DNA of 64,000 nt from NORP110 sp051251595. GTDB taxonomy: Bacteria > Pseudomonadota > Alphaproteobacteria > Rhodobacterales > Rhodobacteraceae. The notes beneath the pieces are model-generated. The model saw only the letters and a program-made list of their open reading frames with translations. It did no database searches and was not told where the DNA came from. The stretch is taken from positions 62,001 to 126,000 of the forward strand of contig JBPOFA010000005.1 in assembly GCA_051251595.1 (NCBI GenBank), in the 5' to 3' direction. Made by a program: the position numbers and the translations under genes. Positions 45,535-54,309 of the stretch are shown here, piece by piece (position 1 is the first letter of the stretch; each line of letters opens with the position of its first letter).

Positions 45535-46653
45535 CTATATTTTCAGGGCCAGATTGGGTGCAAGCACATCCATTTCAAGGGCCTTGCCGACCGCATAATA
45601 TGTCAGGTTTCCGGCGTGGACATTCAGACCGTTCAGCAGATGCGGATCGTCTTCGCAGGCCTGCCGCCACCCCTTGTCAGCAAGGGCCAGCAGAAACGGA
45701 AGCGTGGCATTGCCAAGGGCAATGGTCGATGTCCGCGCAACGGCCCCCGGCATATTCGCAACGCAGTAATGCATGATCCCATCAACGTCATAAATCGGGT
45801 CCTGATGGGTGGTGGCACGGGATGTCTCAAAGCATCCACCCTGATCAATGGCCACATCGACCATTGCAGCGCCGGGCTTCATCTCTGCCAACTGTGCGCG
45901 ATGGATGAGTTTTGGTGCCGCCGCACCGGGGACCAGAACGGCCCCGATCACTAGATCAGCCTCGCGCACCAGATCCATCGTATTCCCGGCAGAGGCATAG
46001 CCGTTTTTGAATTGCCGACCAAAGACATCGTCAAGATAGCGCAAGCGTGGCAGGGACCGGTCCAGAACCGTGACATCGGCCCCCATGCCTGCGGCCACAC
46101 GCGCCGCATGTGTCCCCACAACGCCGCCGCCAATCACGACGACCCGTCCCGGACCAACACCGGGAACGCCCCCCAGCAAGACACCGCGACCGCCATTGGC
46201 CTTTTGCAGGGTCCACGCGCCAACCTGGGGCGCCAGCCGACCGGCGACCTCTGACATCGGGGCCAACAAGGGCAGGCCGCCATTTGCATCGGTGACGGTT
46301 TCATAAGCGATCGCTGTACAGCCCGAAGCCAGCAAGTCCATCGTCTGGGCCCGGTCAGGGGCCAGGTGCAGATAGGTGAACAACAGCTGATCCTGACGCA
46401 GCATCTTGCGTTCGACGGGCTGGGGCTCTTTGACCTTTACGATCATGTCGGCCTGCGCAAAGATTTCGGCGGCCGTTTCCAGGATCGAAGCCCCGGCCTC
46501 CGTGTAGTCCTGATCCGTGAACCCAGCCCCGGAGCCAGCAAGCGTTTCTATCAACACGGTATGCCCGTGCGAAACGGCCTCTCTGGCGGCATTGGGGGTC
46601 ATCCCGACCCGGAATTCCTGGGGTTTGATTTCTTTTGGGCAACCAATACGCAT
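45535..46653 (-). CDS. ald: Alanine dehydrogenase
   Basis: Interconverts L-alanine and pyruvate with NAD. 372 residues from ATG 46653 (GGGAGGA upstream): MRIGCPKEIKPQEFRVGMTP, substrate Lys in MIVKVKEPQ, His in YLHLAPD, NAD loop VIGGGVVGTHAARVA and the NMPGAVARTSTIALGNATLP segment. An open upstream extension to 46758 is not coding. Divergent from an Lrp-type regulator that probably controls it in response to alanine. Confidence 0.97.
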   Translation of the reverse strand: MRIGCPKEIKPQEFRVGMTPNAAREAVSHGHTVLIETLAGSGAGFTDQDYTEAGASILETAAEIFAQADMIVKVKEPQPVERKMLRQDQLLFTYLHLAPDRAQTMDLLASGCTAIAYETVTDANGGLPLLAPMSEVAGRLAPQVGAWTLQKANGGRGVLLGGVPGVGPGRVVVIGGGVVGTHAARVAAGMGADVTVLDRSLPRLRYLDDVFGRQFKNGYASAGNTMDLVREADLVIGAVLVPGAAAPKLIHRAQLAEMKPGAAMVDVAIDQGGCFETSRATTHQDPIYDVDGIMHYCVANMPGAVARTSTIALGNATLPFLLALADKGWRQACEDDPHLLNGLNVHAGNLTYYAVGKALEMDVLAPNLALKI

Positions 46654-46784
46654 AGTGTCCTCCCGACTTTGGTTGCCGCGATGTTGCGCCTGCTGGCGCG
46701 CAATTGTTTGGGTGATTTGATGAAAAATATGGTAAGACTGCGTAGAATAATTCGACAAATTAGAAAATAGTGAAAGAATCTCTC

Positions 46785-47249
46785 ATGACAGAGGAAATAG
46801 ACGCAACTGACCGTCGGATATTGAAGGTTCTGCAAAAGCAGGGACGAATCTCTAACTCTGATCTGTCAGAGCGGATAAACCTGTCACCCTCGGCCTGCCA
46901 CCGCCGTGTTCAGCATCTGGAAAAATCCGGCTACATTCGCGACTATGTTGCCCTGTTGAACCCGCATAAAGTTGACCGCGCGACGACTATTTTCGTTGAA
47001 ATCACCTTGTCCGGACAGGCCGATGAAGTGCTGGATGCTTTCGAAAAGGAAGTTGCCAAAGTGCCGGATGTTCTGGAATGTCATCTGATGGCCGGTTCGG
47101 CGGATTACCTGCTAAAGGTGGTCGCAGCGGACACGGAACATTTCGCCCAGATCCATCGCCGTTACCTGGCGCGGCTTCCCGGTGTACAAACGATGCAAAG
47201 CTCTTTTGCCTTGCGCACGGTTTTCAAGACCACGGCCCTGCCGGTGTAG
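46785..47249 (+). CDS. Lrp/AsnC-family regulator, probable regulator of ald
   Basis: 154 residues. N-terminal helix-turn-helix (DRRILKVLQKQGRISNSDLS, INLSPSACHRRVQHLEKSGYI) and C-terminal RAM/effector domain (VLECHLMAGSADYLLKVVA). Start ATG 46785; a GTG at 46770 is possible. It faces ald across 131 bases with an AT-rich AATAATTCGACAAATT stretch that may hold its binding site. Control of ald by this type is well known in other bacteria; here it is inferred from position. Confidence 0.9.
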   Translation: MTEEIDATDRRILKVLQKQGRISNSDLSERINLSPSACHRRVQHLEKSGYIRDYVALLNPHKVDRATTIFVEITLSGQADEVLDAFEKEVAKVPDVLECHLMAGSADYLLKVVAADTEHFAQIHRRYLARLPGVQTMQSSFALRTVFKTTALPV

Positions 47250-47294
47250 CCTGTGCTTTGACGCGCAGGGGCAAATTTTGGTTGATGAAATCGG

Positions 47295-48470
47295 TCAGCC
47301 CGGTGTTGGACTTTTCAAACGCATCGCGAGCAAAATGAAAATGCCACCCAATCCCGCAATTCCGGCAGAGGCCAGATAAGCCCCGGCCCCCCAAAAACCT
47401 GCAAGCCATCCAAAGCCCAGCAAGACGAAGATCGCCAGCCCCTGTTCCAAGACCACCAGCAAGCTTTGACCCTGGGCGGCCATGTCTTCACTGGTGCTGT
47501 CCGCAATGAAATTGGTGCAGGCCAGAAACCCCAATGCATATGTCACGGAATGCAGCAATTGCAGCACAACCAAGACCTCTACACCGGGACCCATGGACAT
47601 CGCGCTCCATCGGATCACGGACATCAGGGCCGCGAGCAGGATCATATGCAGTGCTGAAATCCGCTTTGCCAAATGTCGAAACCCAAAGAACATTGCCGTT
47701 TCCGCTAATGCTCCAAGTCCGATCAGGTTCCCGATGACATTTGTGGGCAAGCCCTGCTGGCTCCACAACAGTCCCTGAAAGGCATTCAACACAAGATGAG
47801 TTGAATAGATCAGCGCCCAGCCCAAAAGCGGCAGCAGGAACCAGGGCTGCAGGGTTTGCTTCAAATTTGTCATCGTTTCACGAGGCTGTTCGGCGTCGGG
47901 CTCGTCCCGCATCTTTGGCAACCCAAATGCCGCTGCCGCCCGGATCAGGCACAGCCCGACAAAAAGCGGAAGGAAAATTTCAATGCTGGCGGCATCGATC
48001 AGATAGCCTGCAAGGAAAATCACCAAGAGATAGCCGATCGTTCCCCAGGCCCGGAACTTGCCGAAATCACCGCCAGAGCGGCGCGCCATCCGCAGTGCGG
48101 CCGCATCCGCGACCGGCACGATCGCCCATTGCGCGACGACGGCAAGCGTCCAAAACAACAGGATCGGTACAAACTCCTGCGCCCAGAATAGCCCAATGGG
48201 AAAAACAGCAGAGGCCGCGGCCCCGATGATGATGACCTGTCGCCAGTCTGCAGCCCGGTCGGCCAAACGGCCCACAAAAAGCGTGGTCAGCAAAAGCAAT
48301 ACCACAGGTGCGGCGTTGATCACGCCAATTTGGCCCGGCGTCAGACCCTGATCACCAAACCAGATGCCGGCAAAAGAATTCGCCAGCCCGACGCTAAGCG
48401 ATTGGGCGAAAAAGAATTGGGTCACCCGCAGGTTTGGGGACATCCCCCCAAAGGGTCCTTGGTTTTTCAT
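47295..48470 (-). CDS. MFS transporter (HcaT-like)
   Basis: 391 residues with about 12 hydrophobic helices. It has the MFS_1-like pattern of the 3-phenylpropionate/nucleoside-H+ symporter group: FGDQGLTPGQIGVINAAP, LFVGRLADRAADWR and RSGGDFGKFRAWGTIGYL. The substrate cannot be assigned. It converges with the Lrp gene (45-base gap) and is upstream-neighboured by rpsU on the same strand. Confidence 0.85.
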   Translation of the reverse strand: MKNQGPFGGMSPNLRVTQFFFAQSLSVGLANSFAGIWFGDQGLTPGQIGVINAAPVVLLLLTTLFVGRLADRAADWRQVIIIGAAASAVFPIGLFWAQEFVPILLFWTLAVVAQWAIVPVADAAALRMARRSGGDFGKFRAWGTIGYLLVIFLAGYLIDAASIEIFLPLFVGLCLIRAAAAFGLPKMRDEPDAEQPRETMTNLKQTLQPWFLLPLLGWALIYSTHLVLNAFQGLLWSQQGLPTNVIGNLIGLGALAETAMFFGFRHLAKRISALHMILLAALMSVIRWSAMSMGPGVEVLVVLQLLHSVTYALGFLACTNFIADSTSEDMAAQGQSLLVVLEQGLAIFVLLGFGWLAGFWGAGAYLASAGIAGLGGIFILLAMRLKSPTPG

Positions 48471-48525
48471 CCGTCCAACTGACCTTTATGTCTCGCGGCC
48501 GGAAACGCGGCCCCAGAAACGACAA

Positions 48526-48549
48526 ACCCCCGGGCTTTCACACGGGGGT
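48526..48549 (-). terminator. Hairpin downstream of rpsU
   Basis: Stem ACCCCCG / CGGGGGT with a ten-base loop, 40 bases past the rpsU stop; on the minus strand TTTG follows. Likely the rpsU terminator. Confidence 0.65.
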
Positions 48550-48589
48550 CGTCTATTGCGGGTTGCCCCGCCCAGTGATGAAGGTGACC

Positions 48590-48796
48590 CTAAAGTCCGC
48601 CTTCACGCTGTGCTTTCTTCCGAGCGAGCTTGCGAGCACGGCGAATTGCTTCTGCCTTTTGACGTGCTTTCTTTTCGGACGGCTTTTCGAAATGCTGCTT
48701 GAGCTTCATTTCGCGAAAGACACCCTCACGCTGTAGCTTTTTCTTCAGGGCACGAAGCGCCTGATCGACATTGTTGTCGCGAACACTGACCTGCAT
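48590..48796 (-). CDS. rpsU: 30S ribosomal protein S21
   Basis: 68 residues, very basic: QVSVRDNNVDQALRALKKKL, EGVFREMKLKQHFEKPSEKK and an Arg/Lys-rich tail. Standard S21. It is transcribed alone, divergent from the COQ9 gene. Confidence 0.97.
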   Translation of the reverse strand: MQVSVRDNNVDQALRALKKKLQREGVFREMKLKQHFEKPSEKKARQKAEAIRRARKLARKKAQREGGL

Positions 48797-48908
48797 GTGG
48801 TTTTCACCACCTCTCTAAGTTAAAGTTGAATGGTACAGGAACCGGCCATATAGCAGCGAGTCTTTGACTTGTCTACCGTCAGCGCCGAATCAAAAGGAAG
48901 AGAGCATC

Positions 48909-49607
48909 ATGCCAGACGATCAAAAGACCCGTATTCTGGACGCGGCGCTGGATCATGTTCCCTTTGATGGGTGGAGCGATGAGACCCTGCAGGCGGCCGC
49001 GGCGGATGCCGGGATGGATATGGCTGACGTGAAACAGCTTTACCCACGCGGCGCGGTTGATTTGGCGGTCGCTTTCCACAAACGCGGGGACGAACAGATG
49101 CTGGCGGCCATGGATGCGGCCAATCTGGAAGAACTGCGCTACAGCGCCCGTGTCGCTGCCGGTGTTCGATTTCGGCTTGAAGCAATCTCTGATAAAGAAA
49201 TCGTGCGGCGCGGCCTGACATTGTTTGCCCAGCCCAACCACGCAGGTGACGGGGCGCAATTGGTCTGGGGCACAGCTGATGCGATCTGGTCCCGGCTTGG
49301 GGACAGGTCTGACGACATCAACTGGTATTCAAAGCGGGCGATCTTGTCCGGTGTCTACGGTTCGACCCTGCTGTTCTGGTTGGGAGATGTTTCAGAAGAC
49401 CACGCCGCGACCTGGGCGTTTCTGGATCGACGGATTGAAGATGTCATGCGGTTTGAAAAGCTAAAATCGCGGGCAAAGGAAAGCCCTGCGCTGCGCCCGT
49501 TGCTGGCGATCCCGAATGCATTATTTGCAGGTATCAAAGCCCCAACCAAAACCCGCCGAACCGATCTGCCCGGGCATTGGCCCCGCCCTGTAAAGGGCCG
49601 GTCTTGA
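48909..49607 (+). CDS. COQ9-family ubiquinone biosynthesis protein
   Basis: 232 residues from ATG 48909 (AGGAAGAG upstream). TetR-like N-terminal helices (TRILDAALDHVPFDGWSDETL) and the COQ9 C-terminal lipid-binding domain (DRSDDINWYSKRAILSGVYGSTLLFWLGD). COQ9 binds ubiquinone precursors and assists hydroxylation; bacterial members are confined mostly to Alphaproteobacteria. It overlaps or abuts the quinone oxidoreductase gene. Confidence 0.93.
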   Translation: MPDDQKTRILDAALDHVPFDGWSDETLQAAAADAGMDMADVKQLYPRGAVDLAVAFHKRGDEQMLAAMDAANLEELRYSARVAAGVRFRLEAISDKEIVRRGLTLFAQPNHAGDGAQLVWGTADAIWSRLGDRSDDINWYSKRAILSGVYGSTLLFWLGDVSEDHAATWAFLDRRIEDVMRFEKLKSRAKESPALRPLLAIPNALFAGIKAPTKTRRTDLPGHWPRPVKGRS

Positions 49608-49621
49608 GCTTGCCGAATTTA

Positions 49622-50593
49622 ATGCGTGCCGTTGAAATTTCTGCGCCTGGTGGGCCGGAAATGTTGCGTGCCGTTGAACGCCCGGTGCCCACCCCTGGAT
49701 ATGGGCAGATTGTGATCAAATTGGCCTTTGCAGGGGTCAATCGCCCGGATGTTCTGCAACGCATGGGGGCCTATGATCCGCCACCGACGGCCAGCGATTT
49801 GCCGGGGCTGGAAGGCGCAGGCACCGTTGCCGCGATCGGGCCGGGGGTAACAAAATGGCACATTAGGCAAGAGGTGTGCGCGTTGTTGCCGGGCGGCGGC
49901 TATGCTGAATATGCGCTGACCCATGCGGATCATGCTTTGCCTGTTCCAAAGGGCATGGGCCTGCAAAAAGCGGCTTGTCTGCCGGAAACGTTTTTCACCG
50001 TGTGGTCCAACGTCTTTATGCGCAATGGCCTTGCTGCAGGCGAACGGTTTTTGGTGCATGGTGGATCATCGGGCATCGGAACCACGGCCATTCAGCTGGC
50101 GAAGATTTTTGGGGCGCGTGTTTTTGCGACCGCTGGCAGCAAAGCCAAATGTGACACCTGCGTCGATTTAGGTGCAGAAGAAGCGTTCAATTACAAAGAA
50201 ACGGATTTCGTTGAAAAGATGCGCGACGAAGGCGGCGCGGATATGATCCTTGATATGGTGGGCGGCGACTACATTCCACGTAACTTGCGCGCGCTTGCAG
50301 ACGGTGGACGCTTGGTCCAGATCGCTTTCTTACAGGGCTCGGCAATCAAGTTGAACTTGGCAAGTTTGATGGTGCGTCGTCTGACGATCACCGGCTCTAC
50401 CCTGCGGCCGCAGTCAGATTTGGCCAAGGCAGACATTGCGCGCTCCTTGGCGGAAACTGTTTGGCCTCGCCTGGAGGTTGGGCAAATTGGCCCAATTCTG
50501 GATTCGGAATTTGAGCTTGGGGAGGCCGCTGCAGCCCAAAGGCGAATGGAGCAGGGCGATCATATCGGCAAGATCGTTTTGAAAATAGGCTGA
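49622..50593 (+). CDS. NAD(P)H-quinone oxidoreductase (zeta-crystallin type)
   Basis: Zinc-free medium-chain dehydrogenase, 323 residues from ATG 49622; TTG 49604, overlapping the COQ9 stop and following AAAGGG, is an equally possible start. PGGPEMLRAVERPVP, VNRPDVLQRMGAYDPP, cofactor loop VHGGSSGIGTTAIQLAKIFG and MVGGDYIPRNLRALADGGRLV. Typically a one- or two-electron quinone reductase (QOR/PIG3-like). Confidence 0.9.
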   Translation: MRAVEISAPGGPEMLRAVERPVPTPGYGQIVIKLAFAGVNRPDVLQRMGAYDPPPTASDLPGLEGAGTVAAIGPGVTKWHIRQEVCALLPGGGYAEYALTHADHALPVPKGMGLQKAACLPETFFTVWSNVFMRNGLAAGERFLVHGGSSGIGTTAIQLAKIFGARVFATAGSKAKCDTCVDLGAEEAFNYKETDFVEKMRDEGGADMILDMVGGDYIPRNLRALADGGRLVQIAFLQGSAIKLNLASLMVRRLTITGSTLRPQSDLAKADIARSLAETVWPRLEVGQIGPILDSEFELGEAAAAQRRMEQGDHIGKIVLKIG

Positions 50594-50620
50594 TCGCTTA
50601 CGGCTAAGTCTAGATGCACG

Positions 50621-50656
50621 AAAAACCCCGCCGGGCAGTGGCCAAGCGGGGTTTTT
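50621..50656. terminator. Bidirectional Rho-independent terminator
   Basis: Perfect 11-base inverted repeat AAAAACCCCGC / GCGGGGTTTTT with a 14-base loop; the A and T arms give a U tract in both directions. It serves the quinone reductase gene and the convergent VPLPA-CTERM gene. Confidence 0.92.
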
Positions 50657-50674
50657 GAAACGAATTAAGTTAGA

Positions 50675-51280
50675 TTACCGGCGTTTTTTCAGTTTGCGCG
50701 TCCCGTAGAGGCCAAACAATCCTGTGAACATCAAAGCCATTGCTGGCGGCAGCGGTACAGGCGAAGGTGTTGGAACATCTGTGGTCGGCTGAGGGATTGC
50801 CACCAACCGGGCCACAAAACGGCAGCGTTCACAAACGACATGGGTTCCTCGGCCAATCCATTTGTAGCCCTTGGCGACAGAAAGAACCTTCAATTTGAAG
50901 ACGTCGCCATTTGGATTTGGCGTGGACTCTACAGTAATCGCAGCGCGACCGATTACTTTACCGTTATGACGGACGACAACCGTTTGATATTGTGTTGGCG
51001 TCCTTTTGCACACGAAGAAACACTTCATCCTGTTGATGTCGTTAAAGTAAACGATCTTTGCATATAGATTTTTGGACGACGATGCCGCGCGTTGCTTGTT
51101 GGTTACCTGTTTTTGCAGACGCAAATAGGATGGCCCTGTCCCAAGAGACGGCTTGCCGAATTCAATCTTGGACGCAGAGGTCGATTGCCAGGTCGCAGTC
51201 GCTGCATTTGTCTGCACGGTTGCGAAAAGCATCAACAAAATTGCGCTAAGGATCGCTGTACTAAATCTAATCATAATCAT
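50675..51280 (-). CDS. VPLPA-CTERM sorting-signal surface protein
   Basis: 201 residues from ATG 51280 (or ATG 51274); the frame is open further upstream but only this start gives a signal peptide (MIMIRFSTAILSAILLMLFA, cleavage near TNA). The mature protein is small, basic and has Cys-rich KCFFVCKRTPT and CERCRF. The C-terminus is the sorting tail PSPVPLPPAMALMFTGLFGL then RKLKKRR, the exosortase-recognised VPLPA-CTERM pattern. No exosortase gene is in this window. Function unknown. Confidence 0.85.
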   Translation of the reverse strand: MIMIRFSTAILSAILLMLFATVQTNAATATWQSTSASKIEFGKPSLGTGPSYLRLQKQVTNKQRAASSSKNLYAKIVYFNDINRMKCFFVCKRTPTQYQTVVVRHNGKVIGRAAITVESTPNPNGDVFKLKVLSVAKGYKWIGRGTHVVCERCRFVARLVAIPQPTTDVPTPSPVPLPPAMALMFTGLFGLYGTRKLKKRR

Positions 51281-51542
51281 GTTCACATCCACTTTGGTGG
51301 CTAAAGTCGTTAGAGCGGTTGTCGAACATGATCCTATTTGCGTCAATATTTTGCCTTATTTTTGCCTTTAATCAGCCGGAAACACATTGTTGCGGAGCAC
51401 AATCCACCGACAATCGAGCGAATCGTTTCCAGATTGGCGGTGGCGCACCAGGTAAATTGCGCCATTTTATTGAAAACTGGGCAAGTTTTGGCCGATTCTC
51501 GCCAAATCTCGGCTGGATTCGGAAAGTTTGTGAATTTCTTGT

Positions 51543-52172
51543 TTACTTGAGCGGCGCGAACAACGCGTCCGTCATTTGGCAGTCGCGCGCCACATCATTG
51601 CCACAATTGCGCGGCTGCAGGTCCTTGGTTAGGCAAATTCTGACCTCTTGGATCCGCGACGACTTGCACGTAACGGTCAACATTTCAGCCGTCAGGGAAG
51701 GGTTCTCTTTCAGGAAGGCGTCCTCGACAACAGAGGCGGGCAGTTTCACCGGCGTGTCAAGTTTGCGGAACACAGAGGGGCGTACGACCTGACGGTAGGC
51801 GGTTCTTGCGGTCTCAAAATAGACGGGCGCCGAAAGACCGGAGCACCGACCGTGCTTTTTCCACTGGTACCAGGCAGCGCCAGAAGTTCCCATAATATCG
51901 GACATTGCAGACGTTTGGGATTTGGACGGGTCGCGCTGCGATGTGCGGCAATAGCTGGGCCAGCCGGTTTCATTTTGCGGCCAAAGCCCATGCATAACCC
52001 ATCCAAGTTTACGTGACGGTTCGCATTGCTCAGAGTTGCGCGCATCGCCTTCCAAGGCGCACCAGGTCGGGGACCATGACAACGACAAGACATAATAGTC
52101 GAACTTGCCCGCCGGTTCGCCATCAGCCCAGACAGCGCGGGTCATTAGGATCAAGGCCACAATAAACCGCAT
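51543..52172 (-). CDS. Ribonuclease T2 family, exported
   Basis: 209 residues from ATG 52172 (AAAAGAG upstream). Signal peptide MRFIVALILMTRAVWA, then the two RNase T2 active-site boxes: CAS1 WVMHGLWPQ (catalytic His) and CAS2 WYQWKKHGRC (His and Lys present; Gln where eukaryotic members have Glu). Several Cys pairs suit periplasmic folding. Cleaves RNA with little base preference, probably for nutrient RNA. The frame upstream of 52172 is not coding. Confidence 0.9.
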   Translation of the reverse strand: MRFIVALILMTRAVWADGEPAGKFDYYVLSLSWSPTWCALEGDARNSEQCEPSRKLGWVMHGLWPQNETGWPSYCRTSQRDPSKSQTSAMSDIMGTSGAAWYQWKKHGRCSGLSAPVYFETARTAYRQVVRPSVFRKLDTPVKLPASVVEDAFLKENPSLTAEMLTVTCKSSRIQEVRICLTKDLQPRNCGNDVARDCQMTDALFAPLK

Positions 52173-52295
52173 TTTCTCTTTTCCTTCGGCGCAAGGGGGA
52201 CTATATGATTTGCAACTTCCACGAAATTTTCGATTTGGTCCAGCCGGATCAGCCGATTTCCCGGCTCGAGGAAGATTTGTTTTAGGAGACGTGAA

Positions 52296-53039
52296 ATGGG
52301 TAAACCGATCATGGCAAAAGCCACCGCAGTTTGGCTGGTGGATAATACGACGCTGAGCTTCAAGCAGGTCGCGGATTTCTGCGGATTTCATGAACTGGAA
52401 GTCCAGGGGATCGCAGATGGTGATGTGGCAACCGGGGTGAAAGGGTTCGACCCGATTGCAAACAACCAGTTGACGGCTGAAGAGATCAAAAAAGGCGAAG
52501 ACAACCCGCTGCACAAATTGCAGCTGATGTATAATGCTGCCGCTGTCGGCGAAGAAAAGCGTCGCGGCCCGCGCTACACGCCTCTTTCAAAGCGCCAAGA
52601 TCGCCCGGCATCCATTCTGTGGTTGGTTAAATTCCACCCGGAACTGTCAGACGGCCAAATTGGCAAGCTGATCGGCACGACCAAGCCAACCATCCAGGCG
52701 CTGCGCGAACGCACACATTGGAACATCAACAACATTCAGCCGATTGACCCGGTTGCATTGGGCTTGTGTAAACAGTCTGAGCTGGACGCAGTGGTCCAAA
52801 AGGCAGCCGCCAAAAAGGCCGCAGCGGGCGAGGTGATGTCAGATGACGAGCGCCGGAAACTGGTCAGCACAGAACAGTCGCTTGGCATGGAAGCAGAACC
52901 AAAAATTCCAACGGCGATCTCTGGGCTGGAAACCTTCAGCCTGTCCACCGATGAAGAACCTGAAGACGATGGTTCAGATCTGAACGCTGACAACCTCTTC
53001 AACCTGTCAGACTCAGAGGACGACAGCGAAGACAAATAG
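52296..53039 (+). CDS. trcR: Cell cycle transcriptional regulator TrcR (DUF1013)
   Basis: 247 residues after AGGAGACGTGAA. Conserved alphaproteobacterial family: ATAVWLVDNTTLSFKQVADF, a helix-turn-helix-like HPELSDGQIGKLIGTTKPTI, and a very acidic C-terminal tail (EEPEDDGSDLNADNLF). TrcR is reported to affect cell-cycle genes in Caulobacter relatives; the direct role here is inferred from the family. Confidence 0.92.
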   Translation: MGKPIMAKATAVWLVDNTTLSFKQVADFCGFHELEVQGIADGDVATGVKGFDPIANNQLTAEEIKKGEDNPLHKLQLMYNAAAVGEEKRRGPRYTPLSKRQDRPASILWLVKFHPELSDGQIGKLIGTTKPTIQALRERTHWNINNIQPIDPVALGLCKQSELDAVVQKAAAKKAAAGEVMSDDERRKLVSTEQSLGMEAEPKIPTAISGLETFSLSTDEEPEDDGSDLNADNLFNLSDSEDDSEDK

Positions 53040-53064
53040 CACGGAAAATTCTTCCAAGCTTGTG

Positions 53065-53093
53065 GGCCCCGTCATTTTTGTCGGGGCCTTTTT
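53065..53093 (+). terminator. Terminator of trcR
   Basis: GGCCCCG (53065-53071) / CGGGGCC (53082-53088) followed by TTTTT. It overlaps the stop of the convergent EamA gene. Confidence 0.88.
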
Positions 53094-54028
53094 CGTTCTC
53101 GGACGAATACATAAATCCCGGACCCCGCGATCAGCAAGATGCCAAGGGTTGTCGTTGCATTCGGCAAGGCCCCAAAGATTGTCCAGCCCCAAAAGACGGA
53201 CAAAGGCAGGATGATATATTCAAAAGGCGCAACCGTTGCGACATCGGCGGATCTATAGGCCTGCGACAGGGCATAGGCCACGATAGAGGATACAAACCCC
53301 AGCAATATCAGGAACGGCCAATCTGCGGAGGAAGGCCAAACCCATTCACGCAATAAAAAGACGATGACCGGGTTGTCTTGCCCCGCAACAAACCGTCCGT
53401 CGCCCGCGACCAGGAAAAATCCAAGGCTGACGCAGATCAACGTGACCTGAATGTAAATGGCCATCGCCGACGCCGTGGATCGAACCCCCAGACGTCGGGT
53501 CAGGATTTGGGCAACGGAATAGGTGAAGGCAGACAGGACAGGCAACAGCAGAACCCACCTTGAATAGGCCGGGCCGGTTGATGCCTCTCCCTGGGTCATC
53601 ATCACGATGACTCCCAAAAAGCCCACCAGCACCGCCGAAAGCCGATGTAATCCCACCTTTTCCCCAAGGAACGGGATGGACAATAGGGTGATGAACAGCG
53701 GCGCGACAAAGAATAACGTCGTCGTTTGCGCCAGTGGCAAGGCAGCCAATCCTGCAAAGAATGTCAGGTTGGTTATTGCGATAAGCAGGCTGCGCAGAAA
53801 ATGAAGGTGCAACTGCTTGCTTTTGAGCGCCGCCAGCCCGCCCTCAAACTGCAGGAAAACCATGCTGAAGGCGATCGCGATGGCCGATCGGATAAAGACC
53901 ATCTGGTGCAGCGGATAGTCGCCGGACAGGTATTTGATCAACATGTCGTTGACCGAAATACAGACCCCACCCGCAAGCATAAAGGCGATGCCAACAGTCG
54001 TATTGTTTATGCGCGCATCAGTGGCCAT
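53072..54028 (-). CDS. EamA (DMT) family permease
   Basis: 318 residues from ATG 54028 (MATDARINN), ten hydrophobic helices in two EamA repeats. VCISVNDMLIKYLSGDYPLHQ and FVAPLFITLLSIPFLGEKV are typical of the RhaT/EamA group. Probably a metabolite exporter; substrate unknown. An open extension to 54088 is polar and unlikely to be translated. Confidence 0.88.
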   Translation of the reverse strand: MATDARINNTTVGIAFMLAGGVCISVNDMLIKYLSGDYPLHQMVFIRSAIAIAFSMVFLQFEGGLAALKSKQLHLHFLRSLLIAITNLTFFAGLAALPLAQTTTLFFVAPLFITLLSIPFLGEKVGLHRLSAVLVGFLGVIVMMTQGEASTGPAYSRWVLLLPVLSAFTYSVAQILTRRLGVRSTASAMAIYIQVTLICVSLGFFLVAGDGRFVAGQDNPVIVFLLREWVWPSSADWPFLILLGFVSSIVAYALSQAYRSADVATVAPFEYIILPLSVFWGWTIFGALPNATTTLGILLIAGSGIYVFVRERKRPRQK

Positions 54029-54309
54029 TGGGGGAATTGGCGCTCTTGTAAAGTTGAATGAATTGGTGCGGCCCTTGGGTCGCCACATGCGGCGACGCTA
54101 GGTTCAATTTCTATGGGCGGCAAGTGCGAACAATGCAATGGCTAGGAGGATGCGTGATAAAATGTCCATACGTTTGGAAAGCGGTGCCTCAACTCTAGGA
54201 GTTTTGCGACCGCTCGAATTTACAATGTTTTGACCGTTCCTTAACGTGCGGGTTGAGTTGATACCGGAGAAGAGAAGGAAAACTTGTCCATGTGTGTTTT
54301 CAAGGAGTA

